From the NCBI RefSeq assembly GCF_030177755.1, contig NZ_CP126539.1, forward strand, positions 372,001-436,000: a stretch of 64,000 bases of DNA, written 5' to 3'. Position numbers and translations under genes: made by a program. Source of the stretch: Devosia sp. RR2S18. Lineage in GTDB: Bacteria > Pseudomonadota > Alphaproteobacteria > Rhizobiales > Devosiaceae. The notes beneath the pieces were generated by a model. The model was not told the DNA's origin. It saw only the letters and a program-made list of their open reading frames with translations, and searched no databases. Positions 16,748 to 26,177 of this stretch are shown in pieces. Numbering within the stretch: the first letter of the stretch is position 1; each line of letters opens with the position of its first letter.

Positions 16748-17920
16748 TCAGCTGAGTGGCATGTGGAACGTGAAGCACGTCTCCTCGGCATCTGAAGTGA
16801 CCTCCAGATGACCACCATGGGCTTCGGCGATCTGCGAGGAGATGTAGAGCCCCAGCCCCAGGCCTTCGGACGACCCAAACTCGCCGCGCTGAAACGGCTG
16901 GAAGAGACGCGGGATGGCGGCCGGCGGAATGGGGGGGCCGGAATTGGCGACGGCCAGAAGCAGGCAAGTGTCGGTCGTCGAGAGCTTCACCCGAACCGGC
17001 TCATGATCGGCGCCGTGGGTCACGGCATTGCCTAAGAGGTTTGAGAACATCTGGGCGATGCGCCCATGATCGACATTGGCCACGATACCGGCGGGGATTT
17101 CGGCGGAGATCTCGACCTCGGGGTGCCCGCTCCGGATTTCGGCGATGACTTGTTCCAGGGTCTGAGCTAGGGGCTGATCGGCAACTCGATTGAGGCCCAG
17201 CCCGCCGCCGAGGCGACCGCGGGCAAAGTCCATGACATTGTCGATCAAGCCGGACATGCGCGTGACGGCGGCACGCATGAGGTGGATGGTCTTGGTCGAA
17301 CGCTCGGATTGCGGCTCGCGCAACAAAATGTTGGTGCCACCCTGAAGCGAGGCGAGTGGATTGCGCAGATCGTGACCAAGCACGGCGATGAATTGCTCGC
17401 GCAGATCCGATGATGCTTGCTGGTCAAAGAGATTGGACTGTGCGGCGGCAAGCTTCTCATTGGCGTCGAGGTGGTGGGCGATGAGCTCGGCGAAGACTCT
17501 GAAGGTGCCAATAATTTCCGGCGACTTCACGCTCGCGGGCGCTGCACTGATCGCGCACACTGTGCCGAAGAATCTCCCATCCGGAAGAAGAATGGGCACT
17601 GAGATATAGCTTTGCAGCCCATAGAGCTTGGGCGTGTGGTGCTGGGCATAAATCGGGTCATCGGCCACATTGTCGATGGCGATGACTTCCCGATGCTGGC
17701 GAATCTCATGGCAGAGGGTGGTTTCAACCTTGAGTTCCCCGCCGTCGGGCAGCCCGAAGTCGACATTGTCCAGCACCTTGCAAGCGATCCAGCGGTCCTC
17801 GGTCACCCGAGCGACTGCGGCAAAGCCCATGCCGGTAAGCCGGCAGACGATATCAAGAATGGTGGGGACGGCCGCGACAGCGTGCACGGCATCTATGTCG
17901 GATTGAAAGTCGTGGCTCAT
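16748..17920 (-). CDS. GAF-domain sensor histidine kinase
   Basis: A 390-residue soluble kinase. Residues 20-160 form a GAF domain (SYISVPILLPDGRFFGTVCAIS), 185-250 the HisKA helices with H-box GHDLRNPLASLQGG, and 285-390 the HATPase domain with N-box (MFSNLLGNAVTHGA) and G2 (SEGLGLGLYIS). No transmembrane segment is visible. No response regulator lies beside it apart from the CheY proteins. It interrupts the chemotaxis locus on the opposite strand, so it might feed signals into CheY, but this is unproven. Confidence 0.88.
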   Translation of the reverse strand: MSHDFQSDIDAVHAVAAVPTILDIVCRLTGMGFAAVARVTEDRWIACKVLDNVDFGLPDGGELKVETTLCHEIRQHREVIAIDNVADDPIYAQHHTPKLYGLQSYISVPILLPDGRFFGTVCAISAAPASVKSPEIIGTFRVFAELIAHHLDANEKLAAAQSNLFDQQASSDLREQFIAVLGHDLRNPLASLQGGTNILLREPQSERSTKTIHLMRAAVTRMSGLIDNVMDFARGRLGGGLGLNRVADQPLAQTLEQVIAEIRSGHPEVEISAEIPAGIVANVDHGRIAQMFSNLLGNAVTHGADHEPVRVKLSTTDTCLLLAVANSGPPIPPAAIPRLFQPFQRGEFGSSEGLGLGLYISSQIAEAHGGHLEVTSDAEETCFTFHMPLS

Positions 17921-18017
17921 GATCTCAGGTCGTCGCTCGTGCGAAGACGTTAGACCATCGCTATGGGTCTGTCATGCCAGCAGAAGCCGGAAAATGCCTG
18001 ATGCGGATTGATCCAAG

Positions 18018-18371
18018 CTAAAAGAGCTCGGCGTCGCCATGGCTCTGATGGGCTGCTACGCCAGACAACCCGGGCACGCGGAGCTCGTCAAGCGTCAGAC
18101 TGGCCCAAATCTCGTCATAGACGCTATCGGGTGCATTGGGCGGGAGGAGCGCGAATTGCCGAACGGCAAGAGCCATGTTGTGGCAGCGCTGCTCGATGCG
18201 GTCTTGGCCCTGCAGGGCCGTCACGATCATCTGCACTGCTTCGCGGACCGTGGGGTCCTTGCTCAGGTTCCGGTCTGCCAGCATCGCGAGGGCATCGGTT
18301 ATTCCATCCACCATTGAGGCCGTCTGGCGGGCGGTCTCGTCGAGTTCTCGCGCAAGCTTGTGCAGTGACAT
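18018..18371 (-). CDS. Small chemotaxis protein, CheT/CheZ-like with DxxxQ motif
   Basis: A 117-residue, mostly helical protein with no transmembrane segment. Helices cover about residues 1-35 and 40-75. D57-R-I-E-Q61 matches the DxxxQ phosphatase motif of CheZ, placed in the middle of a helix as in CheZ. The C-terminus is GDAELF, resembling CheZ-type CheY-binding tails. S. meliloti CheT, encoded at the end of its che operon, is also small and reported to carry DxxxQ. Start at ATG 18371 gives a compact protein; the longer frame reaches into the divergent cheD promoter. Role as a CheY phosphatase or adaptation-enzyme partner is inferred. Confidence 0.6.
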   Translation of the reverse strand: MSLHKLARELDETARQTASMVDGITDALAMLADRNLSKDPTVREAVQMIVTALQGQDRIEQRCHNMALAVRQFALLPPNAPDSVYDEIWASLTLDELRVPGLSGVAAHQSHGDAELF

Positions 18372-18462
18372 TCGGTAACTTCCTATCCCGGTCCTACAAT
18401 AGCGGGACATTCCTAAAGCACTTCTTGCCGGCCGCAGTCTTGCCACAGGCTTGCCCGGCTTG

Positions 18463-18479
18463 GTTAGCGATTGGCTAAC
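18463..18479. promoter_or_regulatory. Inverted repeat between divergent cheT-like gene and cheD
   Basis: GTTAGC-GATTG-GCTAAC, a 6-bp dyad, 92 bp before the small DxxxQ gene and 52 bp before cheD. Its position would let one factor control both genes. Confidence 0.35.
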
Positions 18480-18530
18480 GGGTTGCGGCTAGTGTGCCTG
18501 GGTTGGCGCTTATGGGTACGTACAAAGACT

Positions 18531-19121
18531 ATGGCACTACCGACTTCTCTGCCGCCCGAATTCGATCGCGGGGTGGTGACGACCGTACATCAAGGCGACT
18601 GCCACGTTTCCGATGCTGCTGACCTCACCTACTCAACCGTATTGGGGTCGTGTATTTCGGCCTGTGTCCGGGACCGGGTAGCCAATGTGGGCGGCATGAA
18701 TCACTTCCTGCTTGCCGAACAGTCTGGCTCGGCCAAGGACCGCTATGGTGCCTCGGCTCGCTACGGAGCCTTTGCCATGGAGCAACTGATCAACAAGGTG
18801 CTGACGCGCGGGAGCGGCAAAAAGGCGAACCTCGAGATCAAGGTGTTCGGGGGCGGCAAGATCAACGCGGCCCTCGACGACGTGGGAGCCAAGAACATCG
18901 AGTTCGTCCGCGAGTTCCTGTCAGCGGAAGGCTATATCGCCGCCAGCGAGGATCTGGGCGGGACCTTCGCTCGGCGCGTGCTGTTCAAGCCGCATTCGGG
19001 GCGCGCCTTCGTCAAGCGTCTCGACAGCGATCTCGGCGCCAATGTGGCGCGCGAAGAACTCGCGATTGCCCGCCGTCGTGTGGTGGTGCCAGCGCCAGTG
19101 GACGATATCGAGCTGTTCTAG
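18531..19121 (+). CDS. cheD: Chemoreceptor glutamine deamidase CheD
   Basis: A 196-residue CheD. The catalytic Cys is in LGSCISACV, the Thr just before it (STVLGSC) and the His in GGMNHFLL complete the deamidase triad known from Thermotoga CheD. It deamidates receptor glutamines and tunes CheA activation. I start at the ATG at 18531; the upstream in-frame stretch is not CheD-like and overlaps the divergent promoter. The last residues, DDIELF, match the end of the neighbouring DxxxQ protein (GDAELF) and resemble a CheZ-like CheY-binding tail, an unusual extra for CheD. Confidence 0.93.
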   Translation: MALPTSLPPEFDRGVVTTVHQGDCHVSDAADLTYSTVLGSCISACVRDRVANVGGMNHFLLAEQSGSAKDRYGASARYGAFAMEQLINKVLTRGSGKKANLEIKVFGGGKINAALDDVGAKNIEFVREFLSAEGYIAASEDLGGTFARRVLFKPHSGRAFVKRLDSDLGANVAREELAIARRRVVVPAPVDDIELF

Positions 19122-19239
19122 CATCTCCTCGGGTGCCAAGGGCGAGCCGTTCTGACTGCTCGCGGCGCCGCAAAGTGTTACGGCAATGTTCATCTTCCTT
19201 GCCGAAGTGTTCGACCCGTTCGGCCTCCTAGAGGTTTGA

Positions 19240-19271
19240 TTAACCATTCCGGTTATATGGTCCTTAACCAT
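19240..19271 (+). promoter_or_regulatory. Two perfect CtrA-type octamers TTAACCAT
   Basis: TTAACCAT at 19240-19247 and again at 19264-19271, 24 bp apart start to start, 39-70 bp upstream of the MCP start at 19310. TTAACCAT is one of the two CtrA recognition forms described across alphaproteobacteria. The tandem arrangement suggests direct CtrA control of the MCP-cheR-cheB block. Confidence 0.6.
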
Positions 19272-19309
19272 GTTGAACACGCCTATGCTCAGTTTTGGAC
19301 GGGACGGCC

Positions 19310-20824
19310 ATGGCTAATCTGCGATTCGCGTTGATCGCCTCTGCCTTTTGGCTCTGCGCCTGCGCACTGGTTGGGGGTTTGTTGCTCGTCCTAGGCGTGG
19401 GCCCGGCATGGTTGGCCGGAACAGGCAGTGCGCTAGCTCTGGCAGTGGCTGGCAGCATTGCGCTGGGTGGCCATTATGATCGCGAAGAGCACAAGACGCT
19501 CAGCGCTGTGGCGCAGGCGGCGGGCCTCAGCGATCATCCCGAGGACAGCCTCACGATAGCCGGTATCGTCGAGCGGCTCGGGCGCCGCCTGGAACGGGCA
19601 CATCATTTCAAGGCTGCGATTGCCAACCTCAAGCAGCCCGTGGTGGTAGTGGCCGAAGACGGCACGCTGTTGGCGGTGAGCAAGGGCGTCAACCAGCTCG
19701 CCAAGGGTGCGGTCGAGGGGGAAACGCTCGATACGCTTATGGGCGACGGCTATCTCACAGGCGGTGGTGGTGCCGCCGAAGAAGGCATGGTCCTTGTCGG
19801 CCGCCGGCGATTTGAAGTGGTCAGGCGTTCGCTGCCGGGCGAGCGCTATGCTCTCGAACTGGTGCCCGCGGGCAGCTATATCGAGGATGATGAACTTGAT
19901 GCGCTGGTGAGCGCCCTGGCTGCCGGGCAGACCGGCTTTCGGTTCGAGGACGCGGCCGCGGCGCAGAACGGTGCGCTGGCGGCGCTCAACAGCGGCCTTG
20001 AGCAACTCGATCGCGGCTTCCAGCAGCTCGAGCGGGTGATGCAGGGTGACGCCGAGATGCCCGACGCAATGGAAGGCCCGCTCGCCCATTTCGCCTTGCG
20101 CATGGAAGAATTCGCCCAGGATGTACAAGCGCAGATCGAGGACGAGCGCCAGTTGCGCGCCGAGGTCGAGCAGCGGCTGGCGCAAGTGGCGCAGCTGGTG
20201 AAAAGTCTCGAGAAGCGAGCATCGCAGGCGGGAACACTGTCGGACCAGCAGAATGGCGAGCTGACGGCCGCGCAGGAGGCCATAGCTGCTGGCCATAATG
20301 GCCTTGCTGCGGCGCGCCATCGAGGCCAGGAAGCGCAGAGGCTTGCCGGGGAGGCCGAACTCGCTGCGCGGCGTGCGAGCGCCGTGGCCGACGAGATCGA
20401 CCACATGACAGTTGAAGTCGACAAGATGGTCGCGGCCATCGAAGATGTTTCGTTCCGCACCAATCTCTTGGCCCTCAATGCGGCAGTGGAAGCGGCGCGT
20501 GCGGGCGAAAAGGGCGCTGGCTTTGCTGTGGTCGCCGACGAAGTGCGCCAGCTCGCGCAGGTCACGAACCGTTCGGCCAAGGATATCCGCACGGTGGTAA
20601 GCCGCGGTCGCGCCCAGGCCGCTACCGGCGTCTCCGAAGCGCAGGCGCTGCAAAAAATGATCGCAGGGTTGGAAGAGCATTTACGCAATCTAAGCAATGA
20701 GACCGATACCATTGCCCTCAAGCTGGACGAAGGGGAGGAGGCGCTGCGCCGGCTCTCTGCCCATCCGGCGGCACAAAGTCAGTCGGCCAAGCTGCAAAGC
20801 ATGCCGCGCCGGTTGAGTGCATAG
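19310..20824 (+). CDS. Membrane-anchored MCP with PAS-like region, cheD-cheR linked
   Basis: A 504-residue chemoreceptor. Two hydrophobic helices lie at about residues 5-29 and 33-53 with almost no periplasmic loop. A PAS-like segment follows ([23 protein letters not shown], about 98-190), then a long coiled coil and the signalling tip at about residue 382 ([36 protein letters not shown]). It senses a cytoplasmic or membrane signal, perhaps energy state. It has no C-terminal xWxxF tail, unlike most MCPs of the later cluster. A TTG at 19295 is an alternative start; ATG 19310 has an ACGGGA site. Confidence 0.9.
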   Translation: MANLRFALIASAFWLCACALVGGLLLVLGVGPAWLAGTGSALALAVAGSIALGGHYDREEHKTLSAVAQAAGLSDHPEDSLTIAGIVERLGRRLERAHHFKAAIANLKQPVVVVAEDGTLLAVSKGVNQLAKGAVEGETLDTLMGDGYLTGGGGAAEEGMVLVGRRRFEVVRRSLPGERYALELVPAGSYIEDDELDALVSALAAGQTGFRFEDAAAAQNGALAALNSGLEQLDRGFQQLERVMQGDAEMPDAMEGPLAHFALRMEEFAQDVQAQIEDERQLRAEVEQRLAQVAQLVKSLEKRASQAGTLSDQQNGELTAAQEAIAAGHNGLAAARHRGQEAQRLAGEAELAARRASAVADEIDHMTVEVDKMVAAIEDVSFRTNLLALNAAVEAARAGEKGAGFAVVADEVRQLAQVTNRSAKDIRTVVSRGRAQAATGVSEAQALQKMIAGLEEHLRNLSNETDTIALKLDEGEEALRRLSAHPAAQSQSAKLQSMPRRLSA

Positions 20825-20868
20825 GCGGCGGCCCAGAATGGGCCTGCCGAGGAACAGGGTAGGCCACA

Positions 20869-21714
20869 ATGGACCAGGGAGAAATCTCCCTTAGCGAACG
20901 CGAGTTCTCAAGAATCAAGAACCGCGTTTATCGGGTTGCCGGAATATCGCTCAGCGATGCCAAGCGGACCCTCGTCATTTCGCGCTTGAGCAAGATTGTC
21001 CGGTCGCTGGGGCTTGCTAGCTTCGACGCCTATGTCGACTATCTCGAGCATGGCGGATCGGCAGCGGACGGGCAGGACTTCGTCAACGCGCTCACTACCA
21101 ATCTCACGCGCTTTTACCGCGAAGACCACCATTTCGAGCATCTGCGTTCCTATGTGGGTGGGTTGATCGCCAGCAAGCCGCGCAGCACGCGGTTGCGCAT
21201 CTGGTCAGCGGGTTGCTCGACGGGGCAGGAGCCATATACGATCGGGCTCGATCTGCTTGCGGCTTTTCCCGAGCTCAAGCGCTGGGACTTCAAGATCCTG
21301 GCGACCGACATCGACACCGCCGTGATCGCCAAGGCGGCGGGCGGGATCTACCCGGAAAACGAACTCAGCGGGCTCTCCGCCGAACGCGCCCGGCCATTCC
21401 AGCGGCTAGGTAACGGCACCATCAAGGTGCCCGAAGCGGTGCGTGAACTGGTCTCGTTCAAGCCCCTGAACCTGATCGGCCCCTGGCCCATGAAGGGGCC
21501 TTTCGACGCCATTTTCTGCCGCAACGTGGCGATCTATTTCGACAAGCCCACCCAGGGCGAGGTGTTCGGCCGCTTCAACGCGCTGCTGGCGCCCGAAGGG
21601 TTCCTCTATATCGGCCACTCCGAAAATCTCGGGTCTGGCGGGGACGGGTTCCGCCTCGTGGGCAAGACAATCTACCAATCCAAGCTCCAACTGAACAAAC
21701 GAGAAGCCGCATGA
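20869..21714 (+). CDS. cheR: Chemotaxis protein methyltransferase CheR
   Basis: A 281-residue SAM-dependent enzyme that methylates glutamates on MCPs. The N-terminal helical domain contains the conserved NLTRFYREDHHFEHL, the SAM site is SAGCSTGQEPYTI, and CRNVAIYFDKPTQ follows near the C-terminus. It overlaps cheB by 4 bp. The pentapeptide-binding beta-subdomain (about residues 180-215) fits the DWSEF/DWDEF tails of the downstream receptors. Confidence 0.97.
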   Translation: MDQGEISLSEREFSRIKNRVYRVAGISLSDAKRTLVISRLSKIVRSLGLASFDAYVDYLEHGGSAADGQDFVNALTTNLTRFYREDHHFEHLRSYVGGLIASKPRSTRLRIWSAGCSTGQEPYTIGLDLLAAFPELKRWDFKILATDIDTAVIAKAAGGIYPENELSGLSAERARPFQRLGNGTIKVPEAVRELVSFKPLNLIGPWPMKGPFDAIFCRNVAIYFDKPTQGEVFGRFNALLAPEGFLYIGHSENLGSGGDGFRLVGKTIYQSKLQLNKREAA

Positions 21715-22760
21715 GCATCAAGGTCCTGGTCGTCGACGATTCGGCGCTGATCCGCGAGGTGCTGACGCGCATGTTGAGCCGCGACGGCGACATTGAAGTG
21801 GTGGGCACGGCAACCGACCCGATCGACGCGCGCGAAAAGATCAAGGTGCTCAACCCCGACGTGGTGACCCTCGATATCGAAATGCCCAATATGAATGGGC
21901 TGCAGTTTCTCGAAAAGCTGATGCGGCTGCGGCCCACCCCGGTGGTAATGGTCTCGACCCTGACCACCAAGGGCGCCAGCGAAACGCTGCTGGCACTGGA
22001 ACTGGGCGCAGTGGACTTTGTCGCCAAGCCCAGCGCTGAATTTGCCGGCGGCATCGAAGTCTTTGGTGCGGGGCTGCGCGACAAGATCCGTGCGGCGGCC
22101 CGCTCCGACGTGCGAGGGCGCGCCGCTGGCCGCGCGGAGCCGGCCAAGGTGCCCATCAAGACGGCTGCGGCACCTGAAGGATCGCTCATTGCGATTGGCG
22201 CCTCGACCGGTGGCGTTGAGGCGATCCGTGCCGTGCTCTCGCAATTGCCGGCGGATTGCCCGCCCGTGGTGATCGCCCAGCACATGCCGGCCGGCTTTAC
22301 CGCCCGTTTCGCCGCCCGCCTCGATGAACTCTGTGCGCTCAAGGTAGTGGAGGCCGAGGACCGGCTGCCGCTCCTGCCCGGACATGCCTATGTGGCGCGC
22401 GGGGACTATCATTTGCGCGTCGAGCGTACCTCGGGGCAGCTCAAGGCGCGGCTAACCCAGGACGAGCTCGAATCAGGGCATCGGCCCAGCGTGGACGTGC
22501 TGTTCGGGTCGGTGGCACGCACGGTCGGCCCAATGGCGGTCGGTGCCATTCTCACCGGTATGGGCCGGGACGGTGCACGCGGCCTCAAGCAGATGCGCGA
22601 CGCCGGCGCCTTTACCGTGGGGCAGAGCCAGGCCTCCGCCCTCGTCTATGGCATGCCCCGCGTGGCTTTCGAGGAGGGGGCCGTGGTGGAGCAGGCTCCG
22701 GTGGAAGCCATCGCCGGTCGCCTCGTCACCGCGCTGATGCGGCTCAGATCGGCCGCGTGA
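21711..22760 (+). CDS. cheB: Chemotaxis methylesterase/deamidase CheB
   Basis: A 349-residue two-domain protein. The receiver has D9-D10 and phosphoacceptor D55 (VTLDIEMP). The C-terminal esterase has the catalytic Ser in IGASTGGVEAI, His in IAQHMPAGF and Asp in GMGRDGARGL. It removes methyl groups from MCPs when phosphorylated by CheA. Starts inside the cheR stop (ATGA). Confidence 0.97.
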   Translation: MSIKVLVVDDSALIREVLTRMLSRDGDIEVVGTATDPIDAREKIKVLNPDVVTLDIEMPNMNGLQFLEKLMRLRPTPVVMVSTLTTKGASETLLALELGAVDFVAKPSAEFAGGIEVFGAGLRDKIRAAARSDVRGRAAGRAEPAKVPIKTAAAPEGSLIAIGASTGGVEAIRAVLSQLPADCPPVVIAQHMPAGFTARFAARLDELCALKVVEAEDRLPLLPGHAYVARGDYHLRVERTSGQLKARLTQDELESGHRPSVDVLFGSVARTVGPMAVGAILTGMGRDGARGLKQMRDAGAFTVGQSQASALVYGMPRVAFEEGAVVEQAPVEAIAGRLVTALMRLRSAA

Positions 22761-22875
22761 GGGCAGTCCCAGTGCAATGCCGAGCGGGCAATTGAGAGAA
22801 TTGTAACGCTTGGGACCATACAATTTCAGGCACATACGGGGGAACTGACCCCGGCGCCAAGAAGGTAACTAGACC

Positions 22876-23265
22876 ATGCCAAAAGCCAGCGCTGTCAGCG
22901 TCCTGATCGTCGACGACCAGCAGTCCATGCGGGGAATTTGTAAGTACATTCTCACGCAACTGGGCTTCAAGGACATCATCGAAGCCAAGAGCGGTCGCGA
23001 TGCTCTGGGCAAGCTCGAAAAGAGCAATGTCGATCTCATCATCTCGGACTGGAACATGGAAGACATTGACGGGCTGACCCTGCTCAAGGTCATCCGAAAG
23101 CATCCGCGCACCCAGGCCATGCCGTTCATCATGGCGACCGGCCGCTCCGACAAGGAGCAGGTGAAGGAGGCGATCTCCTGCGGTGTCAACAACTACATCA
23201 TCAAGCCGTTCGACGCCTCGACCATGAAGAAGCGCATCGAAGCGGTGATCGGCGCGCTGAGCTAG
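22876..23265 (+). CDS. cheY2: Chemotaxis response regulator CheY2 (probable motor-binding)
   Basis: A 129-residue receiver with D13-D14, phosphoacceptor D58 (IISDWNME), T88 and K110 (IIKPFD). The SDWNMEDIDGL and FIMATGRSDKEQV segments match the canonical motor-binding CheY type more closely than CheY1 at 13418. It is 115 bp after cheB and is followed by a strong terminator, closing the cheD-cheY2 block. Confidence 0.94.
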   Translation: MPKASAVSVLIVDDQQSMRGICKYILTQLGFKDIIEAKSGRDALGKLEKSNVDLIISDWNMEDIDGLTLLKVIRKHPRTQAMPFIMATGRSDKEQVKEAISCGVNNYIIKPFDASTMKKRIEAVIGALS

Positions 23266-23289
23266 CTGCGCCTCGAAGAACTCGATGGA

Positions 23290-23320
23290 AAGGCCGCCCG
23301 CAGGGGCGGCCTTTTTCGTT
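23290..23320 (+). terminator. Terminator after cheY2
   Basis: 10-bp perfect stem AAGGCCGCCC / GGGCGGCCTT, GCAG loop, then TTTCGTTT. It separates the cheR-cheB-cheY2 transcript from the six-MCP cluster. Confidence 0.9.
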
Positions 23321-23507
23321 TGGCGCCCAAAGATTGGGCAGCGCCGCGCCGTGCGTAAGGAGTGGTTAAGCGCCGCACGCTATCGTTTTGGCGGGACCGG
23401 CACTTGACCGGAGTGGAGGGATAGGCCGCCAACCCGCGCCTGGCGCTGGGTGGATCTTGCAGCGCAGGGCGCGCGAGCTGGCGGTCGCTAGAGGAGTTAC
23501 GTGATCG

Positions 23508-26036
23508 ATGGGGATCCTGCCGCAACTAAAGATTGCTCAAAAGCTGCCATTGGCGCTGGTGGGCTCGGCGCTGCTGGTCAGCGCGGGCGTGGGCATTGCG
23601 AGCTACATGATCGGGTCCGCTACGGTGGTCGACCTGTCGCAGCGGCAGATCGGCACCATTGCTTCGCACAGTGCCGAGACGCTTGAGGATTACTTCTCCG
23701 GCCTCTCCGATGCATTGCTCAATCTGGCCGCCGGCGATTTCGCGCAGACCGCCGTCCGCGACATGGCGCTCTCCTGGGACCAGTTCGGCGCCGAAGACCC
23801 GATCACCACTATTCGCACCGCCTATATCGACGAGAACCCCAATGAGGGTTGGTCGCGGATCGAACTGGTCGAGCCGACCGGGGCCAAGCGCAATTATTTT
23901 GACTTCACCCACATCAAGGTGCATCCGCAAATCCGCCAGCAGATGCAGACCGGTGGCTTCAGCGACCTCTACATCATCGATCTCAAAGGCAATGTCGTTT
24001 ATTCGGCCGCCAAGCAGGACGACTTCGCCAGCAATGTCGCCGAAGGAGGCAACAACGCGGATTCAGCTCTCGGGGAATCCTATCGCACCGCCGCCGCAAT
24101 GACCACGCGGGGCGAGATCGCCTTTACCGACTTCACCTCCTATGCGCCCTGGGGCGGGGCGGCGGCCAGTTTCATGGCCGTGCCGGTGTTCAATGCCCGC
24201 GACAAACTGCAAGGTGTGCTGGCGGTTTCCGTATCAAGCGACGCCATCAATGCGGTGCTCGCGAACAATGAGGGTCTGGGGGAAACCGGCGAAGCGTTTT
24301 TCGTTGGCTCGGATTATCTGATGCGCTCGGATTCGCCGTTCTCGGCCGAACCGGACCAGCTCGTAACCGAGTTCCGCAACCCGGTTGTCGAGGCCGCCTT
24401 GGCCGGGCAGGAGGCCTTTGGCACCACTTCGGACTATCGCGGCGTGGACATGCTCATAACCGCCGAGCCGGTATCGTTCGCCGGCACCAATTGGGCGGTG
24501 GTGACCGCGGTAGGCGCGGACGAGGCGTTCGCCCCGGTCGCCGAGATGCGCAACATGATGCTGGTCATAGGTGGCGCGCTGCTCGCGATTGCAGCGATCG
24601 CCGGCTATTTCTTCGCCCGCTCTGTCAGTCGCCCGATCAGCGGGCTTACCGGCACCATGCAGGCTCTGGCCGATGGTGATCTCGATGTCGATGTTGCCGG
24701 CCAGTCTCGGCAGGACGAGATCGGTGCCATGGCGCGCGCGGTCGAAGTCTTCCGCGAAAACGCTCTCAAGGTCACGGAGATGACCGAGGCGGAAGCCGCG
24801 CAGATCATCCGCACCCAGGCCGAACGCAGCGCCATGATGCAGGAACTGCAGCGCGCCTTCGGCCAAGTTGTCGATGCGGCGATCGCGGGTGACTTCCGGC
24901 AGCGCGTCGATGCCGAGTTCCCTGACGAAGAACTCAACGCTCTTGCCCGCTCGGTCAACAACCTCGTGGCGACCGTCGATCGGGGCGTCAGCGAAACCGG
25001 TACCGTCCTCGCCGCTCTGGCGGATACGGACCTGACCAAGCGCATGGAAGGCGAGTACGAGGGCGCTTTTGCCCGGCTCAAGGCCGACACCAATGCGGTG
25101 GCGGAAAAGCTCGCCGATATCGTCGGGCAGCTTAAGGACACCTCGCGGACCCTTAAGACCGCGACGGGAGAAATCCTCTCGGGCGCCAATGATCTCTCCG
25201 AGCGCACCACCAAGCAGGCGGCAACCATCGAGGAAACCTCGGCGGCGATGGAGCAACTGGCCTCGACCGTCCTGCAGAATGCCGAGCGGGCCCGCGAAGC
25301 CAGCGACGTTGCCTCGGGCGTGACCCGCACTGCCGAAGAAGGCGGGCAGGTGATGGATGAAGCTACCCAAGCCATGGAGCGGATCACCCAGTCGTCGGCC
25401 AAGATTTCCAACATCATCGGGCTGATTGACGACATCGCCTTCCAGACCAATCTCCTGGCGCTCAATGCCTCGGTCGAGGCAGCGCGCGCGGGTGATGCCG
25501 GCAAGGGCTTTGCCGTGGTGGCGGTGGAAGTCCGGCGCCTGGCCCAGTCGGCAGCGTCGGCCTCCTCGGACGTCAAGGCGCTGATCGAGCAATCGGCCAG
25601 CGAGGTCAAGGGCGGCTCCAAGCTGGTCTCGGATGCGGCCAGCAAGCTCAGCACCATGCTCGAGGCGGCGCGTACCTCCAATGAGCTGATGAAGGGTATT
25701 GCCCGCGACTCCAAGGAGCAGGCGTCCTCGATCGAGGAGGTCAACACCGCCGTTCGCACCATGGACGAGATGACCCAGCACAATGCGGCCCTGGTGGAAG
25801 AGATCAACGCCGCCATCGAGCAGACCGAGGCGCAAGCCACCGAACTCGACCGGATCGTCGATATCTTCGCCATCGACGAGGCAGCTCCTGTGCATGCGGC
25901 CGCACCACTGGCACCCAAGCCTGCCGCCCGCATCGCCACGGGCGCCAAGGCGCTGCAGGACAAGCTGCGCACCGCGACAAAGTCCTATCTCAGCCACGGC
26001 AATGCCGCGGTCGATACAGACTGGAGCGAGTTCTAG
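23508..26036 (+). CDS. MCP1: dCache-type chemoreceptor
   Basis: An 842-residue receptor. TM1 is at about residues 14-36, a large periplasmic double-Cache sensor at 37-345, TM2 at 349-371, then HAMP repeats and the signalling domain, with tip [25 protein letters not shown]. The C-terminus is DTDWSEF, an xWxxF tail that should bind CheR/CheB. RBS GAGGAG lies 12 bp before the start. The last 1.04 kb is nearly identical to MCP2 (24999-26040 vs 27231-28272). The sensor is related to that of MCP5. Ligand unknown; dCache sensors often bind amino acids. Confidence 0.95.
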   Translation: MGILPQLKIAQKLPLALVGSALLVSAGVGIASYMIGSATVVDLSQRQIGTIASHSAETLEDYFSGLSDALLNLAAGDFAQTAVRDMALSWDQFGAEDPITTIRTAYIDENPNEGWSRIELVEPTGAKRNYFDFTHIKVHPQIRQQMQTGGFSDLYIIDLKGNVVYSAAKQDDFASNVAEGGNNADSALGESYRTAAAMTTRGEIAFTDFTSYAPWGGAAASFMAVPVFNARDKLQGVLAVSVSSDAINAVLANNEGLGETGEAFFVGSDYLMRSDSPFSAEPDQLVTEFRNPVVEAALAGQEAFGTTSDYRGVDMLITAEPVSFAGTNWAVVTAVGADEAFAPVAEMRNMMLVIGGALLAIAAIAGYFFARSVSRPISGLTGTMQALADGDLDVDVAGQSRQDEIGAMARAVEVFRENALKVTEMTEAEAAQIIRTQAERSAMMQELQRAFGQVVDAAIAGDFRQRVDAEFPDEELNALARSVNNLVATVDRGVSETGTVLAALADTDLTKRMEGEYEGAFARLKADTNAVAEKLADIVGQLKDTSRTLKTATGEILSGANDLSERTTKQAATIEETSAAMEQLASTVLQNAERAREASDVASGVTRTAEEGGQVMDEATQAMERITQSSAKISNIIGLIDDIAFQTNLLALNASVEAARAGDAGKGFAVVAVEVRRLAQSAASASSDVKALIEQSASEVKGGSKLVSDAASKLSTMLEAARTSNELMKGIARDSKEQASSIEEVNTAVRTMDEMTQHNAALVEEINAAIEQTEAQATELDRIVDIFAIDEAAPVHAAAPLAPKPAARIATGAKALQDKLRTATKSYLSHGNAAVDTDWSEF

Positions 26037-26040
26037 GACA
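24999..26040 (+). repeat. Long near-identical block, copy A (MCP1/MCP2)
   Basis: Matches 27231-28272 at a constant offset of 2232 bp without a gap. By hand I count about 25 mismatches, nearly all synonymous (two amino-acid changes). Identity begins abruptly at GGTACCGTCC and fades just after the stop codons. Confidence 0.9.
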
Positions 26041-26059
26041 CTTTCTTCCTTTGACGACC

Positions 26060-26092
26060 GCAAGAGGCGCCCTAGTGGCGCCTCTTGCTTTT
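26060..26092 (+). terminator. Terminator after MCP1
   Basis: 12-bp perfect stem GCAAGAGGCGCC / GGCGCCTCTTGC with a CTAGT loop, followed by TTTT. MCP1 is therefore probably a single-gene transcript. Confidence 0.9.
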
Positions 26093-26177
26093 GAGCGGGA
26101 GAAACCAGCCATTAAGAGGTCATGCCTAAACTTCCATACAAGAGCGGCACAGGAGGGTGCTGCGGGGGAGTTTTTTC

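Noticed and set aside
19295..19309. TTG start for the cheD-cheR linked MCP
   Set aside because: The ATG at 19310 has a ribosome-binding-like ACGGGA before it and gives the normal membrane-anchor start.
24234..26063. Very long antisense frame (609 codons) opposite MCP1, and similar ones opposite MCP2-4
   Set aside because: They mirror the near-identical MCP signalling halves and are rich in Gly, Arg, His and Asp without domain patterns. Codon bias of the MCP strand explains them.
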